This document shows, piece after piece, positions 16,678 through 25,322 of a stretch of DNA of 64,000 bases. The position numbers were made by a program, and so were the translations under genes. How positions within the stretch are numbered: the first letter of the stretch is position 1; every line of letters begins with the position of its first letter. Below the pieces are notes generated by a model. It did no database searches. It saw only the letters and a program-made list of their open reading frames with translations, and was not told the origin of the DNA. This DNA comes from Janthinobacterium sp. (GTDB taxonomy: Bacteria > Pseudomonadota > Gammaproteobacteria > Burkholderiales > Burkholderiaceae_D). The DNA lies in assembly GCA_025356595.1 (NCBI GenBank), contig JANXSQ010000323.1, forward strand, positions 1 through 64,000, in the 5' to 3' direction.

Positions 16678-17616
16678 ATGCGACGCCAGATTATAGTGAT
16701 GTTCTGTGGTTTCTTCCTGCTGGCCGCGCCGGCCGCGCGCGACGACCCGGCCGCGGCGCAGCGCCAGGCGGCTGGCGAGGAGGTTGCGCAGCCCAACCGC
16801 GGCGCGCTGTTCCGCGTCGAGCACGCCGGCCACACGCTCTACCTGTTCGGCACCATCCACGTCGGCGCGGCCGATTTCTATCCGCTCGAGGCGCGCGTGA
16901 CGGCGGCGCTGCGGCGCGCCACCACGCTGGCGCTGGAGATCGATCCGGACGCCGATCCGGCGGCGGCGGCGCAGGCACTGCGCCGCTACGGCATGTACAC
17001 GGCGGGCGGCCCGGCGGCGGCCGAGATCGCGCCGTCCTTCCGGCCGCGCCTGGAGCGCCTGCTCAAGCAATACGCGATCGCCCCGGCGGCGGTGGCGCCG
17101 ATGAAGCCGTGGTTGCTGGCCAGCGTGCTGGCGGTGAGCGAATTCAGCGCCCAGGGCTACCGGCCGGAGCTGGCCGTCGACGCCTACCTGGCGCGCCAGG
17201 CGCGCGCGCGCGGCATCGCGGTGCTGGAACTGGAGTCGATGGCCGGCCAGATGGCGCTGTTCGACCGCATGAGCCTGGCCGAGCAGGCCCGCTTCCTCGA
17301 GGACGGCATCAGCGCCATCGAGGACAAGGAGCAGGCCAACCAGGCGCGCGCCATCGCCCAAGCCTGGCGCGGCGCCGACGCCGCCGCGTTCGAGGGCCTG
17401 GCGCGGGAGGCGGCGGCCGACCAGAGCTTCGCCGGCCGGTTCGTCCAGAAGGTCTTGCTCGACGAGCGCAATCCCGGCCTGGCCGAGGGCATCGCCGCGC
17501 TGCTGGCGCGCGACAAGGACAGTATGGCGGCCATCGGCGTGCTGCATCTGGTGGGCGCGCGCGGCGTGCCGGCCCTGCTGCGCGAACGCGGCCTGCGGGT
17601 CGAGCGGGTGTACTGA
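16678..17616 (+). CDS. TraB/GumN-family protein
   Basis: 312-aa protein with an N-terminal signal peptide (VMFCGFFLLAAPAARD), so probably periplasmic or membrane-attached. The TraB/GumN family has a tiki-like protease fold; conserved elements are LYLFGTIHVGAADFYPL near residue 55 and a C-terminal MAAIGVLHLVGARGVPALL, with Glu and Gly-x-x-His residues in the expected order. Function in bacteria is poorly known; a metal-dependent peptidase or regulatory role is only inferred. Start chosen at the ATG just before the hydrophobic leader. Followed by the tRNA-Thr gene on the opposite strand. Confidence 0.8.
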   Translation: MRRQIIVMFCGFFLLAAPAARDDPAAAQRQAAGEEVAQPNRGALFRVEHAGHTLYLFGTIHVGAADFYPLEARVTAALRRATTLALEIDPDADPAAAAQALRRYGMYTAGGPAAAEIAPSFRPRLERLLKQYAIAPAAVAPMKPWLLASVLAVSEFSAQGYRPELAVDAYLARQARARGIAVLELESMAGQMALFDRMSLAEQARFLEDGISAIEDKEQANQARAIAQAWRGADAAAFEGLAREAAADQSFAGRFVQKVLLDERNPGLAEGIAALLARDKDSMAAIGVLHLVGARGVPALLRERGLRVERVY

Positions 17617-17652
17617 AAAATAATGTGTGGATTTACAACGGAGAACTGCGGA

Positions 17653-17727
<75 letters not shown>

Positions 17728-17767
17728 GTTGCTGCCGCGGCGCCTGGTGAAATGCGCCGCGTTTGCT

Positions 17768-18691
17768 TTAGTGCGAACGGATCATAGTGCCAAAAGCCTG
17801 TTCGGTCAACACTTCGAGCAATAATGAGTGCTCGATGCGGCCGTCGATGATGTGCACGGTGTTCACGCCCGACTTGGCGGCGTCCAGCGCCGATGAAATT
17901 TTAGGCAGCATGCCGCCCGAAATCGTGCCGTCGGCGAACATCTCCTCGATCTCGCGCGCCGACAGGTCGGTCACCAGATTGCCCTGCTTGTCCTGCACGC
18001 CGGCGATGTTGGTCATCATGATCAGCTTTTCGGCCTTGAGGATCTCCGCGATCTTGCCGGCGACGACGTCGGCGTTGATGTTGTAGGCCTGGCCGTCCTG
18101 GCCGAAGCCGATCGGCGAGATGATCGGGATGAAGGCGTCGTCCTGCAGCGCCTTGACGACGGCCGGGTTGATGGCGTCGATTTCGCCGACGAAGCCGATG
18201 TCGAGGAATTCACCGGGTTTTTCGCGGTCCGGCATCTGCATCTTGCGGGCGCGGATCAGGCCGCCGTCCTTGCCGGTCAGGCCGACCGCCTGGCCGCCGT
18301 AGTGGTTGATGAGCATGACGATGTCCTGCTGCACCTCGCCGCCCAGCACCCATTCGACCACTTCCATGGTTTCCTCGTCGGTGATGCGCATGCCCTGCAC
18401 GAAGCTGCCCTGCTTGCCGATCTTTCGCAGCGCGTTGTCGATCTGCGGACCGCCGCCGTGCACCACGACGGGATTCATGCCCACCAGCTTGAGCAGGATG
18501 ACGTCGCGCGCGAAGCCGTGCTTGAGGCGCTCGTCGGTCATCGCGTTGCCGCCGTATTTGATGACAATCGTCTTGCCATGGAAATTGCGGATATAGGGCA
18601 GGGCCTCGGCCAGAATCTGCGCCTTGATCTGCGGCGCAACCGCCGTCAAGTCGTCATTCATGTCCAGGTTCAAGTTGGGAAGTTGAGTCAT
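17768..18691 (-). CDS. argB: Acetylglutamate kinase
   Basis: Phosphorylates N-acetyl-L-glutamate, the second step of arginine synthesis. The 307-aa protein has the amino-acid-kinase fold with [10 protein letters not shown] near residue 43, [11 protein letters not shown] near 75 and [13 protein letters not shown] toward the C-terminus. The N-terminal helix before the kinase core is typical of arginine-sensitive hexameric ArgB enzymes, so feedback inhibition is likely. It diverges from the ECF sigma gene; a tRNA follows it downstream. Confidence 0.95.
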   Translation of the reverse strand: MTQLPNLNLDMNDDLTAVAPQIKAQILAEALPYIRNFHGKTIVIKYGGNAMTDERLKHGFARDVILLKLVGMNPVVVHGGGPQIDNALRKIGKQGSFVQGMRITDEETMEVVEWVLGGEVQQDIVMLINHYGGQAVGLTGKDGGLIRARKMQMPDREKPGEFLDIGFVGEIDAINPAVVKALQDDAFIPIISPIGFGQDGQAYNINADVVAGKIAEILKAEKLIMMTNIAGVQDKQGNLVTDLSAREIEEMFADGTISGGMLPKISSALDAAKSGVNTVHIIDGRIEHSLLLEVLTEQAFGTMIRSH

Positions 18692-18805
18692 GGCGGGTCC
18701 GGAAAATATATTTTGGCGAATTTTACAGGGAAGATGAAAATCTTACGATGCATTATAGGGCCATCTTGTTGTAATTTCTGCGGCGATCCATTAGTCTGGC
18801 CGGAT

Positions 18806-19375
18806 ATGAGCCCCGACAACGACCTCCACCGCCAGCTTGAGGCCATGCGGCCCCTACTCGTGCGTTTCGCCGTATTGCAATTGCGCAACGAAGCGCTGGC
18901 CGAGGACGCTGTCCAGGACGCCCTCATCGCGGTGCTGGAGAAGCCCGACGGCTACGCCGGCCAGTCCACGCTGCGCACCTATGTGACGGGCATCCTGAAG
19001 TTCAAGATCATCGACAATCTGCGCCGCAGCACGCGCGAGCGGCAGATCGAGACGGCCGACGAGCAGTCCGAGGACGACGCCATCGACGCCCTGTTCGCCC
19101 GCGACGGCCACACCAACGAGATGCCGCGCCAGTGGGGCGACCCGGAGCGCACCCTGGAGCAGAAGGATTTCTTCGCCGTGCTGGAAGTGTGCCTGGAGAA
19201 ACTGCCGGCCAAGACGGCGCGCATTTTCATGATGCGCGAGTGGCTGGAACTGGAAACGGAAGAAATTTGTAAGGAATTGGCGATCACCACGTCTAATGCT
19301 TGGGTACTGCTGTATCGGGCGCGCCTGCGTTTGCGCGAGTGCCTCGATTTGAACTGGTTTGGCAAGCGCGCCTAG
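18806..19375 (+). CDS. ECF-type RNA polymerase sigma factor
   Basis: Sigma-70 family factor of 189 aa. Region 2 is in about residues 15-80 (LRNEALAEDAVQDALIAVLE, TLRTYVTGILKFKIIDNLRR) and region 4 in about 125-180 (LEKLPAKTARIFMMREWLELETEEICKELAIT, then WVLLYRARLRLRECL). The start (MSPDNDLHRQL) is preceded by no strong ribosome site; an in-frame ATG at 18734 would add 24 residues. A zinc-finger anti-sigma gene follows after 58 bases, so the pair forms a stimulus-released regulatory switch. Target promoters are unknown. Confidence 0.88.
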   Translation: MSPDNDLHRQLEAMRPLLVRFAVLQLRNEALAEDAVQDALIAVLEKPDGYAGQSTLRTYVTGILKFKIIDNLRRSTRERQIETADEQSEDDAIDALFARDGHTNEMPRQWGDPERTLEQKDFFAVLEVCLEKLPAKTARIFMMREWLELETEEICKELAITTSNAWVLLYRARLRLRECLDLNWFGKRA

Positions 19376-19433
19376 GGCGGCGCGGCGGCGCGCATCGACG
19401 TCCCTGGTTTTCCACCTCTGATCGGCAGCAAAC

Positions 19434-19658
19434 ATGACACAACATTCACACGGCCTGAAGCCGACCTGCCGCGAGGTGCACCGCTTGGTCTCCGAAGGCA
19501 TGGACCGCGAGCTGTCCCTCGTCGAGCGCGTGCGCATGCGCCTGCACCTGATGGTGTGCGGCGCCTGCACGCGCTTCAACGGGCAGATGCGCCTGCTGCG
19601 CCGCGCCATGCACAGCTTCCCGCTGGACGCGGCCGCGCCGCCGCGCGAGAAGCCGTGA
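19434..19658 (+). CDS. Zinc-finger (zf-HC2/ZAS-like) anti-sigma factor
   Basis: 74-aa soluble protein with Cys12 and His16 in CREVHRLVSEGMDREL and a CGACTRF Cys-x2-Cys pair about 30 residues later. This is the His-Cys-Cys zinc arrangement of short ZAS-type anti-sigma factors. It should bind the preceding ECF factor and release it on oxidation or zinc loss (inference from family). No transmembrane segment is present, unlike many longer anti-sigmas. The TGA overlaps a GTG that opens the CWC gene. Confidence 0.75.
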   Translation: MTQHSHGLKPTCREVHRLVSEGMDRELSLVERVRMRLHLMVCGACTRFNGQMRLLRRAMHSFPLDAAAPPREKP

Positions 19659-19884
19659 GCGCCTGCAGCCGCTGCGGCGCGCCCTTTCTGTGCGCCATGG
19701 CCGACCCGGGCGCCGCCGAGCCCTGCTGGTGCACGGCGCTGCCGCCCGTCGTCGCGCTGCCGCAGGGACCGGACGGCGCCTGCTGGTGCCGCGCCTGCCT
19801 GCGGGCGTACATCGCCGCGGCGGCGGCTGCCGCGCCGGCGCCGGCGCCGTCCGATTACGGCCGCCGCCGCCGCCGGTGTTGTAA
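19655..19884 (+). CDS. Cysteine-rich CWC-family protein (no in-frame stop; probable frameshift)
   Basis: Starts at GTG 19655, overlapping the anti-sigma TGA (GTGA). The first 50 residues show the CWC pattern: CSRCGAPFLC, then PCWCTALP and a second ACWCRACLRAY, eight Cys in all, likely metal-binding. Family members are normally about 60-80 aa. In this frame there is no stop before 20689, deep inside the histidine kinase gene. After an Ala/Pro-rich GC-repeat tract, a shift of one frame would reach a TAA at 19882-19884, which is the end listed here. Whether this is an assembly error in the repeat tract or a real lesion cannot be told. Confidence 0.6.
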
Positions 19885-19952
19885 AAAATCCTTGCGCGCG
19901 GGCCGCGCTTCGCCTCAGACTCCGTCTACAAGTGTTTCTGAGAGGAATTATC

Positions 19953-22900
19953 ATGCGATTTCGGGATATCCGGATCAGCGTGCGCATCAACGCCGGCTAC
20001 GCCATCCTGATCCTGTTGATGATGGGGGTGATCCTCATCTCGGTGGCGCGCATCTACGCGATCCGCGCCGAGAGCGACCGCATCCAGCGCTACGACTGGG
20101 CCGCCGCGAACGCGATCAACGCCATCAACACCCAGTCGCACGAGGCGGCCACGCGCATCGTCACCCTGATCATCCAGACCCGCCTGGCGCAGCGCATCGA
20201 GGGCTACACGCGCATCGACGCCATCAAGCGCAACATCGACGCCGAGCTGGAGAAACTGGCCGAGCTGGACACGGCGCCGGCCGCGCGCGCCATGCTCGGG
20301 CAGGTGAAGGCGGCGCGCGCCGCCTATTACGCCAGCTTCATCGCCGTGGCCGACCTGGTCGAACTGCAGGACCGCGGCGGCGCCGAGGAAAAAATGAAGT
20401 CGATGGCGCTGCCGGCGCTGGAGCGCCTGTTGCAAAGCATCCACCAACTGGACGACTACCAGCAGCGCCAGGTGGCGCTCAGTTCGGCGCGGGCGCGCGC
20501 CGAGATCAACGCCTCGCTGCTGCTGATGACCGGCATCGGCCTGGCGGCGGTGCTGGTCGGCATGGCCTTCGCGCTGTCGGCGCGCTCCATCACGCGCCCG
20601 CTCGACGAAGCCATCGCCATCGCCACGCGGGTCGCCAACGGCGACCTCAGCTCCGTCATCGAAATCAGTTCGCGCGACGAGACGGGTGAACTGCTGCAGG
20701 CGCTGAAGAACATGAGCGCCAGCCTGGCCGCCGAGCAGCAACTGCGCCACGCCGTGGTCGTCGCCGAGGACGCCACGAAGATGAAGTCCGACTTCCTGGC
20801 CAATATGTCGCACGAAATCCGCACGCCGATGAACGGCATCATCGGCATGACCCATCTGGCGCTGCAGACCGAACTGACGGCGAAGCAGCGCAACTACCTG
20901 GAGAAGGTCGAATCGGCCTCGCGCAACCTGCTCGCCATCATCGACGACATCCTCGACTTCTCCAAGATCGAGGCCGGCAAGATGGCCTTCGAGACCGTCG
21001 ATTTCTATCTCGAGGACGTGATGGCCCAACTGGCCGACCTGTCCATCATCCGCGCCCAGGACAAGGGCCTGGAGCTGCTCTTCGACGTCGGCGCCGACGT
21101 GCCGGTGGCCCTGCGCGGCGATCCGCTGCGCCTCGGCCAGGTGATGATCAACCTGACCAACAACGCCATCAAGTTCACCGAACGGGGCGAGATCGTCGTC
21201 AGCGTGCGCCTGCTCGAGCAGGACGCGCAGTCGGCGCGCCTGCGCGTCGAGGTGCGCGACACCGGCATCGGCCTGAATCCGGCCCAGCGCGGCAAGCTGT
21301 TCCAGGCCTTCACCCAGGCCGACACCTCGACCACCCGGCACCACGGCGGCACCGGCCTGGGCCTGACCATCAGCAAGCGCCTGGTGGAGATGATGGACGG
21401 CGAGATCGGCCTGGACAGCGAGGCCGGCGTCGGCAGCACCTTCTTCTTCACGGCCCGCTTCGCGCGGGCCGAACTGCCGGTCGCGGCGGCGGCGGCGCCC
21501 GACCTGTCCGGCCTGCGCGTGCTGGTGGCCGACGACAACGGCAGCGCGCGCGACATCTTCCTGGCCATGCTGGCGACGCTGGGCTTCGAGGCCACGGCCG
21601 TCGCCGGCGGCGCGCTGGCGGTGCAGGCCGAGGCGCAGGCCAGGGCGGCGGGCGGGCCCTACGGCCTGGTGCTGATGGACTGGCAGATGCCGGGCATGAA
21701 CGGTGTCGAGGCCGGCGCGGCGATCCGCGCCGCCGCCGGCGCCGCCGCGCCGAAGCTGATCATGGTCACCGCCTACAACCGCGAGGCCCTGCTCGAGGAG
21801 CTGCGCGCCCGGCCCGTGGAGGGCATCCTGAACAAGCCGGTGAGCGCCTCGACCCTGCTCGACAGCATCGCGCTGGCCTTCGGCAAGGGCCTGGGCAACT
21901 GCCGCAAGACGCGCCGCCAGACCAATTACCAGGCGGCCGAGCAGGCCGTGCGCGGCGCCTGGCTGCTGCTGGTCGAGGACAACGAGGTGAACCAGGAAGT
22001 GGCGCAGCAGATCCTCAGCGACGCCGGCGTGCGCGTCGACATCGCCAGCAACGGCGCGATGGCGCTGGCGAAGATCGCCGTCAACGACTACGACGGCGTG
22101 CTGATGGATTGCCAGATGCCCGTCATGGACGGCTACGACGCCACCCGCGCCCTGCGCGAGAACGCCCGCCACGCCAGCCTGCCGGTGATCGCCATGACGG
22201 CCAACGCGATGGTGGGCGACAAGGAGAAGTGCCTGGCGGCCGGCATGGACGATTTCATCGCCAAGCCGATCGACGTGGCGCAGTTGTTCGCCACGCTGGC
22301 GCGCTGGATCGTGCCGAAGCACGCGCCGCGGGAGGACGAGGCGGCGCCGCCGCCGGAGGAGGCGGCGGCGCTGGCGCCGATCGCCGGCCTGAAGATGGAG
22401 GCGGCGCTGCGCCGCATCGGCGGCAACAGCGCCCTGATGCGCAAGCTGCTGAAGCGCTTCGTCGAGACGCAGGGCGACGTCATGGAGCGCATCGGCGCGG
22501 CCATCGAGGACAACGACCTGGAGACGGCGACGCGCGAGGCGCACACGCTGAAGGGCCTGGCCGGCAACATCGGCGCCGGCGGCATGGCCGACAGCGCCGC
22601 CGCCGTCGAGCACCTGCTCGGCCAGGGCGGCGGCGAGGCGCTGGAGGAGGCGCTGGCGGCCATGGCCGGCGAGCTCGGCCAACTGTTGCCGGCGCTGGCG
22701 CGGGCCCTGAGCGAGCGGGCGGCGCCGGCCGCCGCCGCGGCGGCGCCGGACATGGCCCTGCTGGACGGGACGCTGCGCGAGATGGCGCGCCTGCTCAGCC
22801 AGGACGACGCCGCCGCGCTGAAGCAGCTGGAGCTGATCGCGCCGCTGCTGGCGGCGGCCGGCCAGGCCGAGCACGCGCGCCAGTTGCGGCGCCAGCTGGG

Positions 22901-22970
22901 CCAGTACGATTTCGAGGGGGCGCTGGCGCAACTGCACGCGGCGGCCGGCGCCCTCGACCTGACACTGTGA
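19953..22970 (+). CDS. Hybrid sensor histidine kinase with two receivers and Hpt
   Basis: Membrane sensor and phosphorelay protein, about 1005 aa. Order: TM1 near residues 12-33, a periplasmic four-helix-type sensor, TM2 near 182-202, HAMP, HisKA with phospho-acceptor His287 in MSHEIRTPMNG, HATPase (N-box near 400, DTGIGL near 436, GGTGLGL near 465), REC1 with Asp576 (VLMDWQMPGMNG), REC2 with Asp719 (LMDCQMPVMDG), and Hpt with His864 (EAHTLKGLAGN). All phospho-sites are present. The ATG at 19953 follows AGAGGA; an in-frame GTG at 19932 is less likely. The HD-GYP response regulator gene begins 13 bases after its stop and is the likely partner. Confidence 0.9.
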   Translation: MRFRDIRISVRINAGYAILILLMMGVILISVARIYAIRAESDRIQRYDWAAANAINAINTQSHEAATRIVTLIIQTRLAQRIEGYTRIDAIKRNIDAELEKLAELDTAPAARAMLGQVKAARAAYYASFIAVADLVELQDRGGAEEKMKSMALPALERLLQSIHQLDDYQQRQVALSSARARAEINASLLLMTGIGLAAVLVGMAFALSARSITRPLDEAIAIATRVANGDLSSVIEISSRDETGELLQALKNMSASLAAEQQLRHAVVVAEDATKMKSDFLANMSHEIRTPMNGIIGMTHLALQTELTAKQRNYLEKVESASRNLLAIIDDILDFSKIEAGKMAFETVDFYLEDVMAQLADLSIIRAQDKGLELLFDVGADVPVALRGDPLRLGQVMINLTNNAIKFTERGEIVVSVRLLEQDAQSARLRVEVRDTGIGLNPAQRGKLFQAFTQADTSTTRHHGGTGLGLTISKRLVEMMDGEIGLDSEAGVGSTFFFTARFARAELPVAAAAAPDLSGLRVLVADDNGSARDIFLAMLATLGFEATAVAGGALAVQAEAQARAAGGPYGLVLMDWQMPGMNGVEAGAAIRAAAGAAAPKLIMVTAYNREALLEELRARPVEGILNKPVSASTLLDSIALAFGKGLGNCRKTRRQTNYQAAEQAVRGAWLLLVEDNEVNQEVAQQILSDAGVRVDIASNGAMALAKIAVNDYDGVLMDCQMPVMDGYDATRALRENARHASLPVIAMTANAMVGDKEKCLAAGMDDFIAKPIDVAQLFATLARWIVPKHAPREDEAAPPPEEAAALAPIAGLKMEAALRRIGGNSALMRKLLKRFVETQGDVMERIGAAIEDNDLETATREAHTLKGLAGNIGAGGMADSAAAVEHLLGQGGGEALEEALAAMAGELGQLLPALARALSERAAPAAAAAAPDMALLDGTLREMARLLSQDDAAALKQLELIAPLLAAAGQAEHARQLRRQLGQYDFEGALAQLHAAAGALDLTL

Positions 22971-22983
22971 GCGAAGGACGCGG

Positions 22984-24126
22984 ATGAACCTGCCCTACAC
23001 CCAGCCGACCATCCTGGTGGTCGACGACACGCCCGACAATATCGACCTGCTGTGCGCCGTGCTGGAGAACGACTACCGCACCAAGATCGCCGTCAACGGC
23101 GAGCGGGCGCTGAAGATCGCCAACGGCCAGGCCAGGCCGGACCTGATCCTGCTCGACATCATGATGCCGGGCATGAGCGGCTACGAGGTCTGCCAGGCGC
23201 TCAAGGCGAATCCGGCGACGCGCGACATCCCGGTGATCTTCGTGACGGCGATGAGCGAGGTGGCCGACGAGCAGCTCGGCCTGTCGCTGGGCGCGGTGGA
23301 CTACATCACCAAGCCGATCTCGGCGCCCATCGTGCTGGCGCGCATCAAGACGCAACTGGCGATGAAGCGCGTGCACGATTTCCTGCGCGACCAGAACCAA
23401 TTCCTCGAAAGCGAGGTGGAGCTGCGCGTGCGCGAGATCGCCGCGCTGCAGGACGTGACGATCCACGCCATGGCCTCGCTGGCCGAGACGCGCGACAGCG
23501 AGACCGGCAACCACATCCGCCGCACCTCGCACTACCTGAAGGCGCTGGCGGAAAAGCTGCGCGGCCACCCGCGCTTCGCCGCCTTCCTGACCGAGAAGAA
23601 CATCGAGCTGCTGTTCAAGTCGGCGCCGCTGCACGACATCGGCAAGATCGGCATCCCCGACCGCATCCTGCTCAAGCCGGGCCGCTTCGAGGCGCACGAA
23701 ATGGAGATCATGAAGACCCACACGACGCTGGGGCGCGACGCCATCCTGGCGGCCGAGCGCGAGCTGGGCATCGAGGTCGACTTCCTCAAGTACGCCAAGG
23801 AGATCGCCTACGGCCACCAGGAGAAATGGGACGGCAGCGGCTATCCGCTGGGGCTGGCCGGCGACGCAATCCCGATTTCGGCGCGCCTGATGGCGGTGGC
23901 CGACGTCTACGACGCCCTGATCAGCCGGCGCGTCTACAAGGAGAGCATGACGCACGCCGAGGCGGTTGCCATCATCGCCGAGGGGCGCGGCACGCACTTC
24001 GACGCCGACATGGTGGACGCCTTCATGGCGATCCAGGACGAGTTCATCGACATCGCGCGGCGCTACGCCGACAGCGAGCTCGATATCGACAAAAAACGTC
24101 AAAGGCTGGAGCTGTTTATCCAATAG
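22984..24126 (+). CDS. HD-GYP response regulator (c-di-GMP phosphodiesterase type)
   Basis: 380-aa two-domain regulator of the RpfG type. The receiver occupies residues 1-125 with phosphorylation site Asp58 (LLDIMMPGMSG), followed by a short linker helix. The HD-GYP domain (about 150-350) has His217-Asp218 in HDIGKIGIPDRILLKPG and the GYP motif near 286 in WDGSGYPLGLAG, with the other metal-ligand histidines visible. It should hydrolyse c-di-GMP when phosphorylated, probably by the hybrid kinase upstream. No output DNA-binding domain is present. Confidence 0.9.
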   Translation: MNLPYTQPTILVVDDTPDNIDLLCAVLENDYRTKIAVNGERALKIANGQARPDLILLDIMMPGMSGYEVCQALKANPATRDIPVIFVTAMSEVADEQLGLSLGAVDYITKPISAPIVLARIKTQLAMKRVHDFLRDQNQFLESEVELRVREIAALQDVTIHAMASLAETRDSETGNHIRRTSHYLKALAEKLRGHPRFAAFLTEKNIELLFKSAPLHDIGKIGIPDRILLKPGRFEAHEMEIMKTHTTLGRDAILAAERELGIEVDFLKYAKEIAYGHQEKWDGSGYPLGLAGDAIPISARLMAVADVYDALISRRVYKESMTHAEAVAIIAEGRGTHFDADMVDAFMAIQDEFIDIARRYADSELDIDKKRQRLELFIQ

Positions 24127-24171
24127 AATAGGCTGATCGGCTGCCGGCCGACTTCACCCTGAGAGAGAGCG

Positions 24172-24477
24172 ATGGCGAGCGTAGTCGATTACCTGGGATA
24201 CGCGGCGGCGGTCTGCACCACCTGTTCCTTCATCCCGCAAGTGCACCTGGTGTGGCGCGCGCGCTCGGCCGAGGGCGTTTCGCTGGGCATGTACCTGATC
24301 ATGACGGTGGGCGTGGCGCTGTGGTTGTGCTACGGCCTGCTGATCGGCGCCTGGCCGGTGGTCATCGCCAACGCCCTGACGCTGCTGCTGGCGGCCAGCG
24401 TGCTGCTCATGAAATGGCGCTTCGAGCGCCCGCCGCGGCGCGTCAACGGCGCCGCGACGCCGCCCGCGCGGCCCTGA
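24172..24477 (+). CDS. SemiSWEET-family sugar transporter
   Basis: 101-aa membrane protein with three predicted helices, the single triple-helix bundle of bacterial SemiSWEETs that dimerise for sugar passage. Marks are CTTCSFIPQVHLVWRARSAEGVSLGMY in TM1-TM2 and LWLCYGLLIGAWPVVIANALTLLL. The 3' end lies inside a 175-bp direct repeat, the copy nearer this gene being the intact one. Natural substrate is unknown. It was originally convergent with the esterase gene now at 25247. Confidence 0.8.
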   Translation: MASVVDYLGYAAAVCTTCSFIPQVHLVWRARSAEGVSLGMYLIMTVGVALWLCYGLLIGAWPVVIANALTLLLAASVLLMKWRFERPPRRVNGAATPPARP

Positions 24478-24572
24478 AGCGGGCCGCCGGCCGGGCTTAC
24501 GCCGCCACGGTTTCGAAGAAGCGCATCATCTCGCGGCTCGCGTCCGGCCCCTTGGCGTCGGTGTAACTGCCG
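24398..24572. repeat. Direct repeat, copy 1 (175 bp)
   Basis: The sequence recurs at 25148-25322, exactly 750 bases downstream, with about six substitutions in 175 bases. It holds the last 80 bases of the SemiSWEET gene and a duplicate of the last 70-odd bases of the convergent esterase gene, ending ...GTGTAACTGCCG. After this point the sequence jumps into unrelated DNA. Confidence 0.95.
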
Positions 24573-25041
24573 CGACGACATGAAGCAGGGCGTGTCGCGA
24601 CTGCGCAACCGGGTGATCGCGCGCGTGTTCCGCGAGCTGAATCTGATCGAGCAATGGGGTAGCGCCGTGCGCCGGATTTTCAGCGACGCGCAAGCGCTGG
24701 GTTTGCCTGAGCCGGTGATCATCGAGATGGGCATGCGCGTACGGTTGACGATTTATCTGGCCGAGCCCATGGTGCTGGAACCCGCCATCCCACAAGTCAC
24801 CCCACAAGTCACCCCACAAGTCGAACGCCTGCTGACCGTGCTGGAGGGGGAAATGAGCCGCGCAGCCTTGCAGGGAGCACTGCAATTGCAGGACCGAAAG
24901 TCCTTCCGCGAGCTATACCTGAACCCGGCCTTGGCGGATGCGTTGATTGAAATGACCTTGCCTGACAAGCGCAACAGCCGTTTGCAAAAATACCGGATGA
25001 CAGCAGAAGGGCGAGCGTACTGCGCGGCGATCAAACAATGA
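24573..25041 (+). pseudogene. C-terminal fragment of a RecG-like/AlbA-type ATP-binding protein
   Basis: Open from the repeat junction; the first ATG is at 24580, giving 153 aa. The opening (SRLRNRVIARVFRELNLIEQWGS) matches the C-terminal third of COG2865-type putative RecG-like regulators, followed by a TPQVTPQVTPQV linker and a winged-helix-like tail (RAALQGALQLQDRKSFRELYL...ALIEMTLPDK). The N-terminal ATP-binding AlbA_2 part is missing and the 5' boundary coincides with the end of the direct repeat. This is therefore a truncated remnant carried in by rearrangement, though it could still express a DNA-binding domain. Confidence 0.7.
24789..24824 (+). repeat. 12-bp tandem repeat coding TPQV
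   Basis: CCCACAAGTCAC is repeated almost three times (24789-24800, 24801-24812, 24813-24822 partial). It encodes the TPQV repeats that are a common linker feature in RecG-like proteins. Confidence 0.85.
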
Positions 25042-25051
25042 CAAACCGATG

Positions 25052-25158
25052 TCAAGACCCGCTTGCTTGTATACGCGTTTTACGAACAGATCAGGCTTGT
25101 ATTTCTGCTATTCCTTGAGCGCCTGAATCGGTGTTTGATGTTTCAAGGCGTGCTGATC
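25052..25158 (-). pseudogene. IS481-family transposase C-terminal remnant
   Basis: Read on the minus strand from 25158, the frame gives DQHALKHQTPIQALKE, a TAG stop, then QKYKPDLFVKRVYKQAGLD. This is the usual C-terminus of IS481/IS3-type integrases, with TAG where a Trp codon (TGG) is expected. Only about 35 codons survive and no terminal inverted repeat is recognised. Its 5' edge meets the second direct-repeat copy through a shared GCGTGCTG octamer. Confidence 0.65.
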
Positions 25159-25322
25159 ATGAAATGGCGCTTCGAGCGCCCGCCGCGGCGCGTCAACGGC
25201 GCCGCGACGCCGCCCGCGCGGCCCTGAAGCGGGCCGCCGGCCTGTCTTACGCCGCCACCGTCTCGAAGAAGCGCATCATCTCGCGGCTCGCGTCCGGTCC
25301 CTTGGCGTCGGTGTAACTGCCG
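25148..25322. repeat. Direct repeat, copy 2 (175 bp)
   Basis: Second copy of 24398-24572, offset 750. It contains the true 3' end of the esterase gene on the minus strand and a duplicated, promoterless tail of the SemiSWEET gene. Differences from copy 1 include C/A at 24406/25156, GG-to-TT-type changes near 25243-25245 and single changes near 25259, 25262 and 25298. Confidence 0.95.

Noticed and set aside
19932..19952. GTG start seven codons ahead of the histidine kinase ATG
   Set aside because: The ATG at 19953 has AGAGGA at good spacing; the GTG has none, and the extra residues include the ribosome site itself.
24789..24824. Short tandem repeat considered as a CRISPR-like array
   Set aside because: Units are 12 bases with no spacers and encode the TPQV linker in frame.
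25131..25316. Apparent small open frame across the second direct-repeat copy
   Set aside because: It is in a frame unrelated to SemiSWEET or the esterase and exists only because the repeat was duplicated.
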